NCBI GenBank assembly: GCA_947631725.1
Contig: CANRML010000012.1
Coordinates: forward strand, 1 to 18,338
Direction: 5' to 3'
From: an uncultured Clostridia bacterium
Lineage (GTDB): Bacteria; Bacillota; Clostridia; TANB77; CAG-508
Length of the DNA: 18,338 nucleotides
The position numbers were made by a program, and so were the translations under genes. Positions 1-7,728 of the stretch are shown in pieces (the first letter of the stretch is position 1; each line of letters starts with the position of its first letter). Below the pieces are notes generated by a model. That model saw only the letters and a list, made by a program, of their open reading frames with translations. It had not been told where the DNA came from and made no database searches.

Positions 1-185
1 CGTGTCATATTTAAAATGTTAAAAGATAATGTTGCTTTTAACTTAGATTAATTAAATATTGATTTTTCAATGTTCTTTAGCGTTTTTTTAATCATTTAAA
101 AACGTTTATTAATGTTGACCTTTTTATTGTCAAAAACTTTTTAACTTTTTTTCAAAAAAAATATTGACTTTTCATAGTTGGTCTC

Positions 186-755
186 CTAGCTATAATATAA
201 ATTTTTTCGGGTATTAAAAAAAGAATATAAAACTTTTATTGTCTCTTTTTTATTTGATATTTCAATAACTGAATTTCCGCACCTTGCTAAGCACTCTTTG
301 ATTTTAAAAAATTTCTCTCTTAATTCATTTTTTATAATTTCTTCTGTTTGAATAAAATTTTTTTCATTATTTTTTTCATTTTCTATAATAATATAAAATT
401 CTTTTGTAGATGATTTTTTAGATAAATTTATTTTTTGAATATATTCTAAATATTCTTCAGCAATACTTTTTAAATATTGATTTTGTGGTTTTTGGATATT
501 TTTTTGGATATTGGAAATATGATATTGTAAATCTTCCTTTTTACTTTGAACTAAAATTTGAATATTAAAATTACAAGTTTTTAAAAATATTTTATAAGAA
601 TTTAAAATTGCATTTTTTTCTAAATCTGATTTTAAATTATAATTAATGGGGACTATCTTCATTATCTTAACGTATTTTTGATTTTTTAATTTAATAATGC
701 CATCATCACTTATATTATCAATAGGTGTCCACTCTTGAATTGATTTTTGTTTCAT
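186..755 (-). CDS. Hypothetical protein, possibly related to the N-terminal region of VirB4/TraC-type ATPases
   Basis: This 189-residue protein is lysine- and asparagine-rich and has no signal peptide or membrane segment. Its start is well supported: AGGAGG lies 6 bases upstream of the ATG, and a strong promoter precedes it. From memory, residues 8-75 (WTPIDNISDDGIIKLK, then a YNLKSDLEKNAILNSYKIF-like stretch and a hydrophobic QILVQS strand) resemble the N-terminal domain of VirB4/TraC conjugation ATPases found in Firmicutes. There is no Walker A motif and no ATPase domain, so it cannot itself be a VirB4 motor. It may be a free-standing relative, a remnant, or unrelated. No conjugation gene is nearby. 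It lies downstream of the gyrB block, transcribed away from the candidate RNA at 879-1297. Confidence is high that this is a gene and low for the family. Confidence 0.75.
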   Translation of the reverse strand: MKQKSIQEWTPIDNISDDGIIKLKNQKYVKIMKIVPINYNLKSDLEKNAILNSYKIFLKTCNFNIQILVQSKKEDLQYHISNIQKNIQKPQNQYLKSIAEEYLEYIQKINLSKKSSTKEFYIIIENEKNNEKNFIQTEEIIKNELREKFFKIKECLARCGNSVIEISNKKETIKVLYSFFNTRKNLYYS

Positions 756-777
756 TATTCACCTCCTGTAGTTTCTT

Positions 778-806
778 ATTTTACAACAGCTTTATACATT
801 TGTCAA
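778..806 (-). promoter_or_regulatory. Sigma-A type promoter of the 189-aa gene
   Basis: Read on the minus strand, a perfect TTGACA (806-801) is followed by a 17-base spacer and TAAAAT (783-778). Transcription would start near 771, leaving a leader of about 16 bases that holds the AGGAGG ribosome binding site (767-762). Confidence 0.75.
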
Positions 807-843
807 CAAAAACTTTTTGACAAAATTCGACATTTTAAATTTT

Positions 844-873
844 TTGTATATTTTTTTTATTTTTGCTTATAAT
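844..873 (+). promoter_or_regulatory. Probable promoter of the structured RNA
   Basis: TATAAT at 868-873 (a second TATAAT overlaps at 873-878) is preceded at 18 bases by TTGTAT (844-849), a weak -35. The predicted start near 879-881 coincides with the first base of the long helix that pairs the two ends of the candidate RNA. This agreement is the main support. Confidence 0.55.
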
Positions 874-878
874 ATAAT

Positions 879-1297
879 TGTAAGGTTGACTATAGTTGAG
901 TCAAGAGTATTAATAGATAAATTTTTTGTTTATTAATATTCGGTCAAAGATATATTATTGTATATTTTATATGATAATATGTCGGCGAGAAGAATTTATT
1001 ATTTGTATGAAGGCTGTATCTTTATTTATTTTATATATGGTCATAGTATAGGTAATAAATTCGAGCTAAGATTATTTTTATATCTAGATTTTAATGGTCA
1101 TTACTAGTCCCTTGTTTGGATGAATATGGTTATTTATGGTGTATCAATAGTCGAGCGAGTGATTAATATATGTGGTATCAGGCTTATTTATATAGCAATA
1201 TATATTAGGTTTAAATATTAGATATATTAGTCTTAGCGAAAATTATATTTGGCTTTACAGATTAAGAGAGTATATTATTTTTAATATACTCTCTTAA
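879..1297 (+). ncRNA. Candidate large structured noncoding RNA beside gyrB
   Basis: No credible reading frame covers this 400-base gap, but it folds extensively. The ends pair: 879-895 with 1243-1259 gives 16 of 17 possible pairs. Inside, 1065-1074 pairs with 1228-1237 (10 bp), 992-1001 pairs with 1053-1062 (10 bp, extending through G-U pairs to about 1008/1046), 949-961 pairs with about 971-983, and 908-920 pairs with about 926-938. Unpaired stretches repeat short motifs: CGAG three times, GCGA once, GGTCA three times. Several pairs are G-U on the plus strand (884/1254, 886/1252, 887/1251, 888/1250, 895/1243). These become A-C mismatches on the other strand, so the functional RNA is plus-strand. 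A TATAAT lies just upstream and a 15-bp hairpin closes the 3' end. I see no RNase P core (GAGGAAAGTCC), no tmRNA tag or CCA end, and no group I or II intron core. The family is unknown to me. Confidence 0.6.
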
Positions 1298-1302
1298 ATT
1301 TT
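1263..1302 (+). terminator. 15-bp hairpin between the candidate RNA and gyrB
   Basis: 1263-1277 pairs perfectly with 1282-1296 around a TTTT loop. On the plus strand it is followed by AATTTT, a modest U tract, so it best serves the RNA at 879-1259. On the minus strand it begins a few bases after the gyrB stop codon but has no U run there. It may still act as a 3'-end barrier for the convergent gyrB transcript. Confidence 0.65.
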
Positions 1303-3229
1303 AAATATCTAGATTTTTTACATATTTTGCATTTTGTTCAATAAACTCTCTTCTTGGCTCTACTTCATCTCCCATTAGTAGTGAAAAGATTTCATCAGCT
1401 TTTATTGCATCTTCCATAGTTACTTTAATTAGAATTCTAGATTCTGGATTCATTGTAGTTTCCCATAATTGTTCTGGATTCATCTCTCCTAAACCTTTAT
1501 ATCTTTGCATCCCCAATGTAGTTCTATCTATTCCTTCTTTTTCAAGTCTTTCTAAAGTCTTGTCCAAATCCTCATCTGTATAGCAATAAATATCTTGCAT
1601 CCCCTTTTTATATAATTTATATAATGGTGGTTGTGCTAAATATACATTTCCATTTTCTATAAGTGGTCTCATATATCTAAAGAAAAATGTCAATAATAAT
1701 GTTCTAATATGTGCGCCATCAACATCTGCATCTGCCATAATAATTACTTTACCATATCTGATTTTTGTAATGTCAAAATCGCTTCCTATTCCTGCACCTA
1801 GTGCAACAATAACTGGATTTAATTTATCATTTCCATATATTTTATCTGCTCTTGCTTTTTCTACATTTAACATTTTTCCCCATAAAGGTAAAATTGCTTG
1901 GAATTTTCTATCTCTTCCTTGTTTTGCACTTCCTCCTGCTGAATCTCCCTCAACTATATAAACTTCACACTCATCTGCTACTTTACTACTACAATCTGCT
2001 AATTTTCCAGGTAATGTTGATGTTTCTAAACTACTTTTCTTTCTAACTAATTCTCTTGCTTTTCTTGCTGCTTCTCTTGCTCTTGCCGCACTTACACATT
2101 TTTCTAAAACAGCTTTTGCTACCTGAGGATTTTCCTCTAAAAATGTTGATAATGCTTCATTAACTACACTTGCTACAACTGCTGTTACCTCACTATTTCC
2201 CAATTTAGTTTTTGTCTGTCCTTCAAATTGAGGTTCTTTTACTTTTACTGAAATTACTGCAGTTATACCTTCTCTTATATCTTCACCTTGTAAGTTTGAA
2301 TCTTTCTCTTTTAAAATATTATGATTTCTTGCATAATCATTAAATACTTTTGTCAATGCTCTTTTAAAACCTTCTAAATGAGTTCCACCTTCTACTGTAT
2401 TTATATTATTAACAAATGTATAAATATTCTCTGTATAACTAGTTGTATATTGAATTGCAATTTCTACTGGAACTTCTCCCTGTTTTTCAATATAAATTGG
2501 TGTTGGATATATTTTTTCTTTAGTTCTATTTAAAAATTCAACAAATGAGTTTAACCCTCCTTCATAGCAAAACTCTGCTTTCTTAGGTGTTTCTTCTCTT
2601 TGATCCTCTATTGTTATTTTTAATCCTTTTGTTAAAAAAGCAATTTCTCTAAGTCTTTTCTCCAATACATCATATTCATAATCTAAACTTTCGAAAATTG
2701 TATCATCAGCTAAAAATCTAACTTTTGTTCCTGTTTTATTTGAATCTCCTATCTTTTCTAGTTTTTTTACAGTCTTTCCTTTTTCAAATCTCATTTCATA
2801 GATGCCACCATCTCTCTCTATAGTAACTTCTACCCAATTAGATAATGCATTTACAACTGATGCACCAACTCCGTGTAATCCACCTGAAACTTTATATCCG
2901 CTATCTCCTCCAAATTTTCCTCCTGCATGTAATACAGTATAAACAGTTTCTGCAGTAGAAATCTTTGTTTTTGGATGTATTTCAACTGGAATTCCTCTAC
3001 CATTATCTATAACTGTAATAATATTTCCTTTTTCTATAATAATATTTATTTCTGTACAATATCCTGCTAATGCTTCATCAACACCATTATCAACTATTTC
3101 ATATACCATATGATGCAATCCTCTTACTGATGTACTACCAATATACATACCAGGTCTTTTTCTTACGGCTTCAAGCCCTTCTAATACCTGGATTTGTTCT
3201 GCTCCATACTTATGCTCATATTTTTCCAT
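1301..3229 (-). CDS. gyrB: DNA gyrase subunit B
   Basis: GyrB is the ATPase half of the GyrA2B2 type II topoisomerase, which puts negative supercoils into DNA. This 642-residue copy is complete. The GHKL ATPase domain carries the catalytic Glu in YEIVDN (about residue 44), the Mg-binding Asn48, DNGRGIP (75-81), the GGLHGVG lid (116-122) and the phosphate-sensing Lys in QTKTKLGN (338-345). The TOPRIM domain shows EGDSAGG (428-434) and DADVDG (500-505). The C-terminal QRYKGLGEMNPEQLW block (575-589) is intact. PLWGKMLNVEKAR has Trp where E. coli has a Lys near the quinolone pocket; I believe this is common in related Clostridia. The ATG has AGGAGG 8 bases upstream. The gene start overlaps the end of recF by 14 bases, which suggests translational coupling. 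gyrA is not adjacent, unlike in many Firmicutes. Confidence 0.97.
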   Translation of the reverse strand: MEKYEHKYGAEQIQVLEGLEAVRKRPGMYIGSTSVRGLHHMVYEIVDNGVDEALAGYCTEINIIIEKGNIITVIDNGRGIPVEIHPKTKISTAETVYTVLHAGGKFGGDSGYKVSGGLHGVGASVVNALSNWVEVTIERDGGIYEMRFEKGKTVKKLEKIGDSNKTGTKVRFLADDTIFESLDYEYDVLEKRLREIAFLTKGLKITIEDQREETPKKAEFCYEGGLNSFVEFLNRTKEKIYPTPIYIEKQGEVPVEIAIQYTTSYTENIYTFVNNINTVEGGTHLEGFKRALTKVFNDYARNHNILKEKDSNLQGEDIREGITAVISVKVKEPQFEGQTKTKLGNSEVTAVVASVVNEALSTFLEENPQVAKAVLEKCVSAARAREAARKARELVRKKSSLETSTLPGKLADCSSKVADECEVYIVEGDSAGGSAKQGRDRKFQAILPLWGKMLNVEKARADKIYGNDKLNPVIVALGAGIGSDFDITKIRYGKVIIMADADVDGAHIRTLLLTFFFRYMRPLIENGNVYLAQPPLYKLYKKGMQDIYCYTDEDLDKTLERLEKEGIDRTTLGMQRYKGLGEMNPEQLWETTMNPESRILIKVTMEDAIKADEIFSLLMGDEVEPRREFIEQNAKYVKNLDI

Positions 3230-4310
3230 TTTGTTTTCCTCCTACGCTTATAATTTTTCCTTCTTGTACATTATATTCTAAAAAATTTAAATTTTCAAGT
3301 GTTAATTTATCAGTACAAGTAATTATGACTTGTGTTTCTTTTATATGTGAAATTAAACTTTCTCTTCTTGATTTATCTAGCTCTGACATAAAATCATCTA
3401 ATAATAAAATCGGATACTCCCCTACTTCTTCATAAATTATTTGTAACTCTGATAATTTTAATGAAAGAACCGCTGTTCTTTGTTGTCCTTGTGACCCATA
3501 TATATCAATTTGTTTTCCATTTATAAAAATTAAAAAATCATCTCTATGTATTCCTTTTGTTGTAAATCCCTTTATGATATCTAATTTCCTTCTTTGTTTT
3601 AATATTTTCAAATATTCTTCCCTATCTTCACATTGAGAAAAATATTCTATTTTTATATCTTCTTTTTGGCCTGTAATTTCCTTATGAATTTCTTCTATTT
3701 TTTCTTTAATCTTTTCTATAAATTCTTTCCTATAAAAAACAATTTTCTCAGCACTTTCAGCTAACTTTTCATCCCATATTTCTAATAAATTTTCATCTTT
3801 TCCTTTTTCTTTAATTTCCTTTAAATAATAATTTCTTTCCTTTAATGTTTTTTGATAAATTGAAAGTATATGCATATAATTAGGTCTTAATTGACTAATC
3901 ATAATATCTAAAAATTTTCTACGCTTTTCGGGGCTTCCTTTTATCATATCTATATCATCTGGTGTAAAAAGAACAATATTTATCTTTCCTAATAAATCAC
4001 TCAATTTTTTTATTTTTATCCCATTTATAAAAATATTTTTTTTATCTCCTATATCTATTTTTATACTTCCACTTCTGTCAGACTTTTCATATTCAATTTC
4101 AACATCTAAATCTTCTTTTTCTAATTTTATCATTTCTTTATCCTTATTAGTACGAAAAGATTTACCTATACTACATAAAAAAATAGATTCAATAATATTT
4201 GTTTTTCCCTGTGCATTTTCTCCAAAAAAAATATTTATATTTTTTCCTAAATCAACATTTAATTTATCATAATTTCTAAAATTGCTCAACTTAATATTTT
4301 TTATCCACAT
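3216..4310 (-). CDS. recF: DNA replication and repair protein RecF
   Basis: RecF is an SMC-like ATPase that helps load RecA at single-strand gaps together with RecO and RecR. The Walker A motif is GENAQGKT (about residues 30-37), the signature is GSQGQQR (271-277) and Walker B is YPILLLDD (298-305), followed by the SELD D-loop. I start the protein at the ATG at 4310 (364 residues, MWIKNIKLSNFRNY), which matches the usual RecF N-terminus. An in-frame GTG at 4319 overlaps the likely ribosome binding site AGGTG and would add only three residues. A weak extended -10 (TGATATATT, 4335-4327) lies just upstream. The gene is separated from dnaN by a terminator. The 3' end runs 14 bases into gyrB. The S4-domain gene usual between dnaN and recF is missing. 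Confidence 0.95.
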   Translation of the reverse strand: MWIKNIKLSNFRNYDKLNVDLGKNINIFFGENAQGKTNIIESIFLCSIGKSFRTNKDKEMIKLEKEDLDVEIEYEKSDRSGSIKIDIGDKKNIFINGIKIKKLSDLLGKINIVLFTPDDIDMIKGSPEKRRKFLDIMISQLRPNYMHILSIYQKTLKERNYYLKEIKEKGKDENLLEIWDEKLAESAEKIVFYRKEFIEKIKEKIEEIHKEITGQKEDIKIEYFSQCEDREEYLKILKQRRKLDIIKGFTTKGIHRDDFLIFINGKQIDIYGSQGQQRTAVLSLKLSELQIIYEEVGEYPILLLDDFMSELDKSRRESLISHIKETQVIITCTDKLTLENLNFLEYNVQEGKIISVGGKQNGKI

Positions 4311-4386
4311 TATTTTCACCTTTTTTAATATATCATAATTTTATTTTTTTATCTAGTCTTAAAAATTTTAATTATATTTTTTATAT

Positions 4387-4411
4387 AAAAAGGAACTATT
4401 TTTATAGTCCC
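4387..4411 (-). terminator. Intrinsic terminator after dnaN
   Basis: On the minus strand, GGGACTAT pairs with ATAGTTCC (one G-U) around a short A-rich loop, followed directly by five T. It lies 10 bases after the dnaN stop and would separate dnaN from recF-gyrB, at least in part. Confidence 0.75.
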
Positions 4412-4421
4412 TCTTCTATAT

Positions 4422-5540
4422 TTAATCTTCTTTAATTCTAATAGGTAAAATCATATATACATAATCATTATTTTCAATAGATTTTACTAAACAAGGAGAA
4501 ATATTTGATCCAAATTCAACATATATTTCTTCATCTTCAATAACTTTTAAACTATCTAAAAAATATTTAGGATTAAATCCTACTTCTAAATTTTTTCCTT
4601 CTGTTGCTAAGAAAAGTTCTTCTTTAGCATCACCTGTTTGATTTGTACAAGAAATTGTAACTTTCCCAATATCTACTTGAACTTTTACAGGATATTTCTT
4701 TTCTTTTTCTATACTTGAAGAAGATATCAAACTAATTCTTTCAAAACAATCTTGTAAATTTGCTTTATTTACTTTAATTCTAGTTTCCCAATTATTAGGA
4801 ATAACATTTTTATAATTTAAAAATTCTCCATCTAAAATTCTTGTTACAACTTTACAATTATCCATTTCAAATAAAGCTTGATTTTTTGAAATTCCTATTT
4901 TTACATTTTCAAAAGAATCTGACAAAATCTTATTTACTTCATTTAATGTTTTCCCTGGTATAACTGCACTAAAATCTTCCGTTTTTTTATTTAAGTACAT
5001 ACTTCTTAAAGCTAATCTAAATCCATCTACTGCAACTAAATTTAATTTATTATTTTCCACTTCCATTAAACAACCTGTGAAAATTGGTCTGCTTTCTTCT
5101 GTACTAACTGCAAAAATTATTTTTCTTATCATATTTTTTAAAGCATTTTGTTCAATCTCAATAGAATTTTCTACTTCTATTTTAGGTAATTCTGGAAATT
5201 CATCTGAGTTCATAGTTGCTAATTTATAATGAGAACCCTCACACTCTATTTCCAACAAATTATTTTCATTTAATTTTATTTCTATTTCTGTATCTGGTAA
5301 TTTTCTTATAATTTCACTAAACATAATAGCATTTACAACTGTATTACCTTGTTCTTTTACATCACAATCAATTACATATTCAATTCCTAATTCCATATCA
5401 TAAGTTGTTAATTTAATTTCATTTTCATTTGTTTGAATTAATATTCCTTCTAATATAGGCATTGTTGTTTTAGATGCTACACCCCTAACAACAGAATTGA
5501 TAGCTTTTAATAATTTATCCTTATAACATACAAATTTCAT
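4422..5540 (-). CDS. dnaN: DNA polymerase III sliding clamp (beta subunit)
   Basis: DnaN forms the ring dimer that tethers the replicative polymerase to DNA and also docks repair proteins. This 372-residue protein has the normal length for three clamp domains. The start (MKFVCYKDKLLKAINSVVRG), the domain 1 block TTMPILEGILI (25-35), the ESRPIFTG segment of domain 2 and the C-terminal YVYMILPIRI, which forms part of the peptide-binding pocket, are all typical. The ATG has GGAGG about 8 bases upstream. The gene follows oriC on the same strand as dnaA and ends at a clear intrinsic terminator. This is the standard dnaA-oriC-dnaN arrangement. Confidence 0.97.
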   Translation of the reverse strand: MKFVCYKDKLLKAINSVVRGVASKTTMPILEGILIQTNENEIKLTTYDMELGIEYVIDCDVKEQGNTVVNAIMFSEIIRKLPDTEIEIKLNENNLLEIECEGSHYKLATMNSDEFPELPKIEVENSIEIEQNALKNMIRKIIFAVSTEESRPIFTGCLMEVENNKLNLVAVDGFRLALRSMYLNKKTEDFSAVIPGKTLNEVNKILSDSFENVKIGISKNQALFEMDNCKVVTRILDGEFLNYKNVIPNNWETRIKVNKANLQDCFERISLISSSSIEKEKKYPVKVQVDIGKVTISCTNQTGDAKEELFLATEGKNLEVGFNPKYFLDSLKVIEDEEIYVEFGSNISPCLVKSIENNDYVYMILPIRIKED

Positions 5541-5552
5541 TTTTGGTTCCTC

Positions 5553-5772
5553 CTTAATATAATAATTAAAATAAATAATATATTTAGTAGTAGTAGTAGT
5601 AGGTACTGTGGAAACTGTGGAAAACTATATGGAAAACTACATACTCTAATGTATTGCCTGTGTATAAATTAGTGGAAAACTTTTCTATTTTTACACAGCT
5701 TAAAAATCCTTTTGTGGAAAATTAATTTATTAACAGTTTATAAACAGGAAATTCACAACTACTTGTGGATAA
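5553..5772. other. oriC: Replication origin oriC: unwinding element, DnaA-trio and DnaA-box cluster
   Basis: The 331-base dnaA-dnaN gap has the parts of a Firmicutes origin in order. An AT-only stretch (about 5561-5584) is the likely unwinding element. Six TAG trinucleotides (5585-5602) form a DnaA-trio, followed by GTAC. Two abutting DnaA boxes come next: TGTGGAAAC (5607-5615) and TGTGGAAAA (5616-5624). Further boxes are TATGGAAAA (5628-5636, weak), TGTGTATAA (5659-5667), AGTGGAAAA (5671-5679), TGTGGAAAA (5713-5721) and the perfect TGTGGATAA (5764-5772). All are in one orientation; an inverted TTTTACACA lies at 5689-5697. Trio, short spacer, paired boxes is the basal unwinding layout known from B. 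subtilis. Strand skew and experiment were not available, so this rests on layout. Confidence 0.92.
5585..5602 (+). repeat. DnaA-trio, six tandem TAG units
   Basis: Six uninterrupted TAG triplets lie between the AT-only stretch and the first DnaA box, four bases from the box. The polarity (TAG reading toward the TGTGGA boxes) is that expected for DnaA filament assembly on a single strand. The perfect repetition is more regular than in B. subtilis. Confidence 0.85.
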
Positions 5773-5871
5773 CCAATGCATTAGTTCCGTAAGAAAAACT
5801 TCATTTATTTTTAACAAACAAGAATTTTAACAAACATAAATTTTAAAAAAATAAAAATTTCTTAGAATTAC

Positions 5872-7236
5872 CTATTCCGTATCATTTACGATGATGTTTT
5901 TCACACTTTCCACAATTCGTTTTGTATTTATATTTTCATTAGATTCTTTCTTAATCTTATTATAAGCATGCATAACAGTTGAATGATCTCTATTTCCAAA
6001 CTCTTTTCCTATTTGTGGAAAAGACATATTAGCAATTTCTCTACATAAAAACATAGCAATTTGTCTAGGAAAAGCAATATCATTTGACCTCTTTTCTCCT
6101 GATAAATCATTTTTATCAATGCTAAAATATTTTGCAACAGTCTCTTTTATAAAATCACCAGAAATAACCTTTTCACTTTTCAACTTAAACTCATTTATAG
6201 TTAACTCTGCTTGCTCAATAGTAATAGGACTATGTGTTAAAAGAGCTCTAGCAACAATTTTATTAAATACACCTTCTAATTCCCTAATATTAGAATCAAT
6301 TTTTAATGCTATATCTGATAAAATAGAATCATCCACAATAATTTTTTCATCTTGAGCCTTTTTTCTTAAAATAGCTAAACGAGTTTCATAATCTGGACAA
6401 GATATATCAGCAAGCAAGCCACCTTCAAATCTAGACTTTAATCTATCCTCTAGAAAATCTATATCCCTAGGAGGCTTATCACTAGAAATAACAATTTGTT
6501 TTCCTTCATCTCTTAAAGCATTAAAAGTGTGAAAAAATTCCTCTTGAATTCGCTCTTTTCCAGCAATAAATTGAATATCATCAATAAGTAAAGTATCAAT
6601 TGTACGGTACTTATTACGAAAAACTTCAGTCTTGTTGTCTTTAAGAGCATTGATTAATTGATTTGTAAATTTTTCTGATGTAACATATAAGACATTTGCT
6701 TTTTTATTTTCCTCTACAATTCTATTTCCAATAGCATGCATTAAATGAGTTTTTCCTAAACCAACACCACCATATAAAAACAATGGATTGTAAGAATTAC
6801 CAGGTTGATTTCCTATTGCTAATGCAGCAGCATGAGCAAATCTATTATTATTTCCAACAACAAAAGTTTCAAAAGTTTTTCCAGGATCAAGAGTTTGATG
6901 ATTAGATTCTAACTCTGTATCAGAAACACTAGATGTCTTTTCCATGATAATTTCTGTTTCATTTTGAGAAGAATCTTTAGATGATAAATCTACAACAGAA
7001 AAAGTAAATTCTCTATTTGTAATATGTTTTAAAGTAAAGAAAATTAAATCTTTAAAACGATTTTCTATAAAATCTCTTTGATATTCAGATAAAGCAGTAA
7101 AAACAATATGATTATTACTAATAGACTGAATTCCTAAAGAGCTAATCCATGTTGCATAAGAGATTTCAGAAACTTCACCTTTTAATGTTTCTTTAATTTT
7201 TGCTAGAAGTTCTTCTTTATCAATATCCATAAACAT
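5872..7236 (-). CDS. dnaA: Chromosomal replication initiator protein DnaA
   Basis: DnaA is the AAA+ initiator that binds DnaA boxes, unwinds oriC and recruits the helicase. From the ATG at 7236 the protein has 454 residues. Domain I is followed by a variable, serine-rich linker (about 85-115), then the AAA+ domain with Walker A GGVGLGKT (156-163), Walker B LLIDDIQF (216-223) and the sensor II region NIRELEG (316-322), then domain IV with the DNA-binding signature GNRDHSTVMHAYNKI (414-428). The reading frame stays open upstream to a GTG at 7272, but that GTG lies inside a DnaA box and has no ribosome binding site. AAGGAAGG at 7248-7241 supports the ATG at 7236, or the second ATG at 7230 (MDIDKEELL). 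A promoter is seen at 7399-7370, and two DnaA boxes in the leader suggest autoregulation. Confidence 0.97.
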   Translation of the reverse strand: MFMDIDKEELLAKIKETLKGEVSEISYATWISSLGIQSISNNHIVFTALSEYQRDFIENRFKDLIFFTLKHITNREFTFSVVDLSSKDSSQNETEIIMEKTSSVSDTELESNHQTLDPGKTFETFVVGNNNRFAHAAALAIGNQPGNSYNPLFLYGGVGLGKTHLMHAIGNRIVEENKKANVLYVTSEKFTNQLINALKDNKTEVFRNKYRTIDTLLIDDIQFIAGKERIQEEFFHTFNALRDEGKQIVISSDKPPRDIDFLEDRLKSRFEGGLLADISCPDYETRLAILRKKAQDEKIIVDDSILSDIALKIDSNIRELEGVFNKIVARALLTHSPITIEQAELTINEFKLKSEKVISGDFIKETVAKYFSIDKNDLSGEKRSNDIAFPRQIAMFLCREIANMSFPQIGKEFGNRDHSTVMHAYNKIKKESNENINTKRIVESVKNIIVNDTE

Positions 7237-7252
7237 ACATCCTTCCTTTAAA

Positions 7253-7273
7253 TTATCCACAATTTTATCCACA
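7253..7273 (+). promoter_or_regulatory. Two perfect DnaA boxes in the dnaA leader
   Basis: TTATCCACA occurs at 7253-7261 and again at 7265-7273, spaced 12 bases start to start and so close to one helical turn. They lie between the dnaA promoter and its start codon. In that place bound DnaA could block its own transcription, or they may form the second part of a bipartite origin. Confidence 0.85.
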
Positions 7274-7369
7274 AATGTTGATAAATCTATTACATTTGTA
7301 ACAAAAACGCAACAGTTCTACGAACACAAATTCTGAAAATATGATAAAATCTGACTTTTATATGCTCGT

Positions 7370-7399
7370 ATCATATCAAATTTTTAACGTACAAGTCAA
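7370..7399 (-). promoter_or_regulatory. Probable dnaA promoter
   Basis: On the minus strand TTGACT (7399-7394), an 18-base spacer and TATGAT (7375-7370). Transcription would begin near 7363, giving a leader of about 125 bases that contains both DnaA boxes. Confidence 0.6.
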
Positions 7400-7483
7400 T
7401 AAAAACAGAGAAAAAAACCAAAAAAAAGTAAAAAAAGTGACAAAAATATTTCAAAAATATTACAAAAAAATTTCAAAATATAC

Positions 7484-7513
7484 TTGACAATACTACCAAA
7501 AATAAGGTATAAT
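7484..7513 (+). promoter_or_regulatory. Promoter of the rpmH operon
   Basis: A perfect TTGACA (7484-7489), an 18-base spacer and a perfect TATAAT (7508-7513) make this one of the best promoters in the window. The start near 7520 leaves a leader of about 30 bases with GGAGG (7537-7541) before rpmH. Divergent from dnaA. Confidence 0.85.
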
Positions 7514-7550
7514 CGATATACTTGTAAAAAGCAGTAGGAGGTGCTGAAAA

Positions 7551-7685
7551 ATGAAAAGAACATATCAACCAAAAAATAGACAAGAAAAAGCAGAACATGG
7601 TTTTATGAAAAGGATGAAAACAAGAGCAGGAAGAAATGTATTAAAAGCTAGAAGAGCAAAAGATAGAAAAAAACTAACAGCGTAA
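7551..7685 (+). CDS. rpmH: 50S ribosomal protein L34
   Basis: This 44-residue, very basic protein of the large ribosomal subunit begins MKRTYQPKNRQ and continues HGFMKRMKTRAGRNVLKARR, both family signatures, and ends DRKKLTA. The length is normal for L34. TAGGAGG lies about 10 bases before the ATG and a strong promoter precedes it. It is the first gene of the rpmH-rnpA-yidD-yidC-khpB cluster, which is almost always found next to dnaA in Firmicutes. Confidence 0.97.
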   Translation: MKRTYQPKNRQEKAEHGFMKRMKTRAGRNVLKARRAKDRKKLTA

Positions 7686-7728
7686 AAATATTTTTTCATA
7701 TCTATTTGCCAAAAGGGGAAAGTATGAA

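Noticed and set aside
1..185. Repeated TTGAC-like words and a weak hairpin (81-104) in the left end.
   Set aside because: No matching -10 at proper spacing and only A-U pairs in the stem; I see no supportable feature here.
1240..1265. GGCTTTACAGATTA near the end of the structured region recalls the 3' end of type B RNase P RNA.
   Set aside because: The essential 5' core GAGGAAAGTCC and the other conserved P4 and loop elements are absent; the ACAGA likeness is short and the TTACA lies within the closing helix.
5585..5602. TAG triplet run as an ordinary microsatellite.
   Set aside because: Its exact position and polarity beside tandem DnaA boxes and an AT-only stretch are those of a DnaA-trio.
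7237..7272. GTG at 7272 as the dnaA start.
   Set aside because: It lies in a DnaA box, lacks a ribosome binding site, and the added residues do not match DnaA N-termini.
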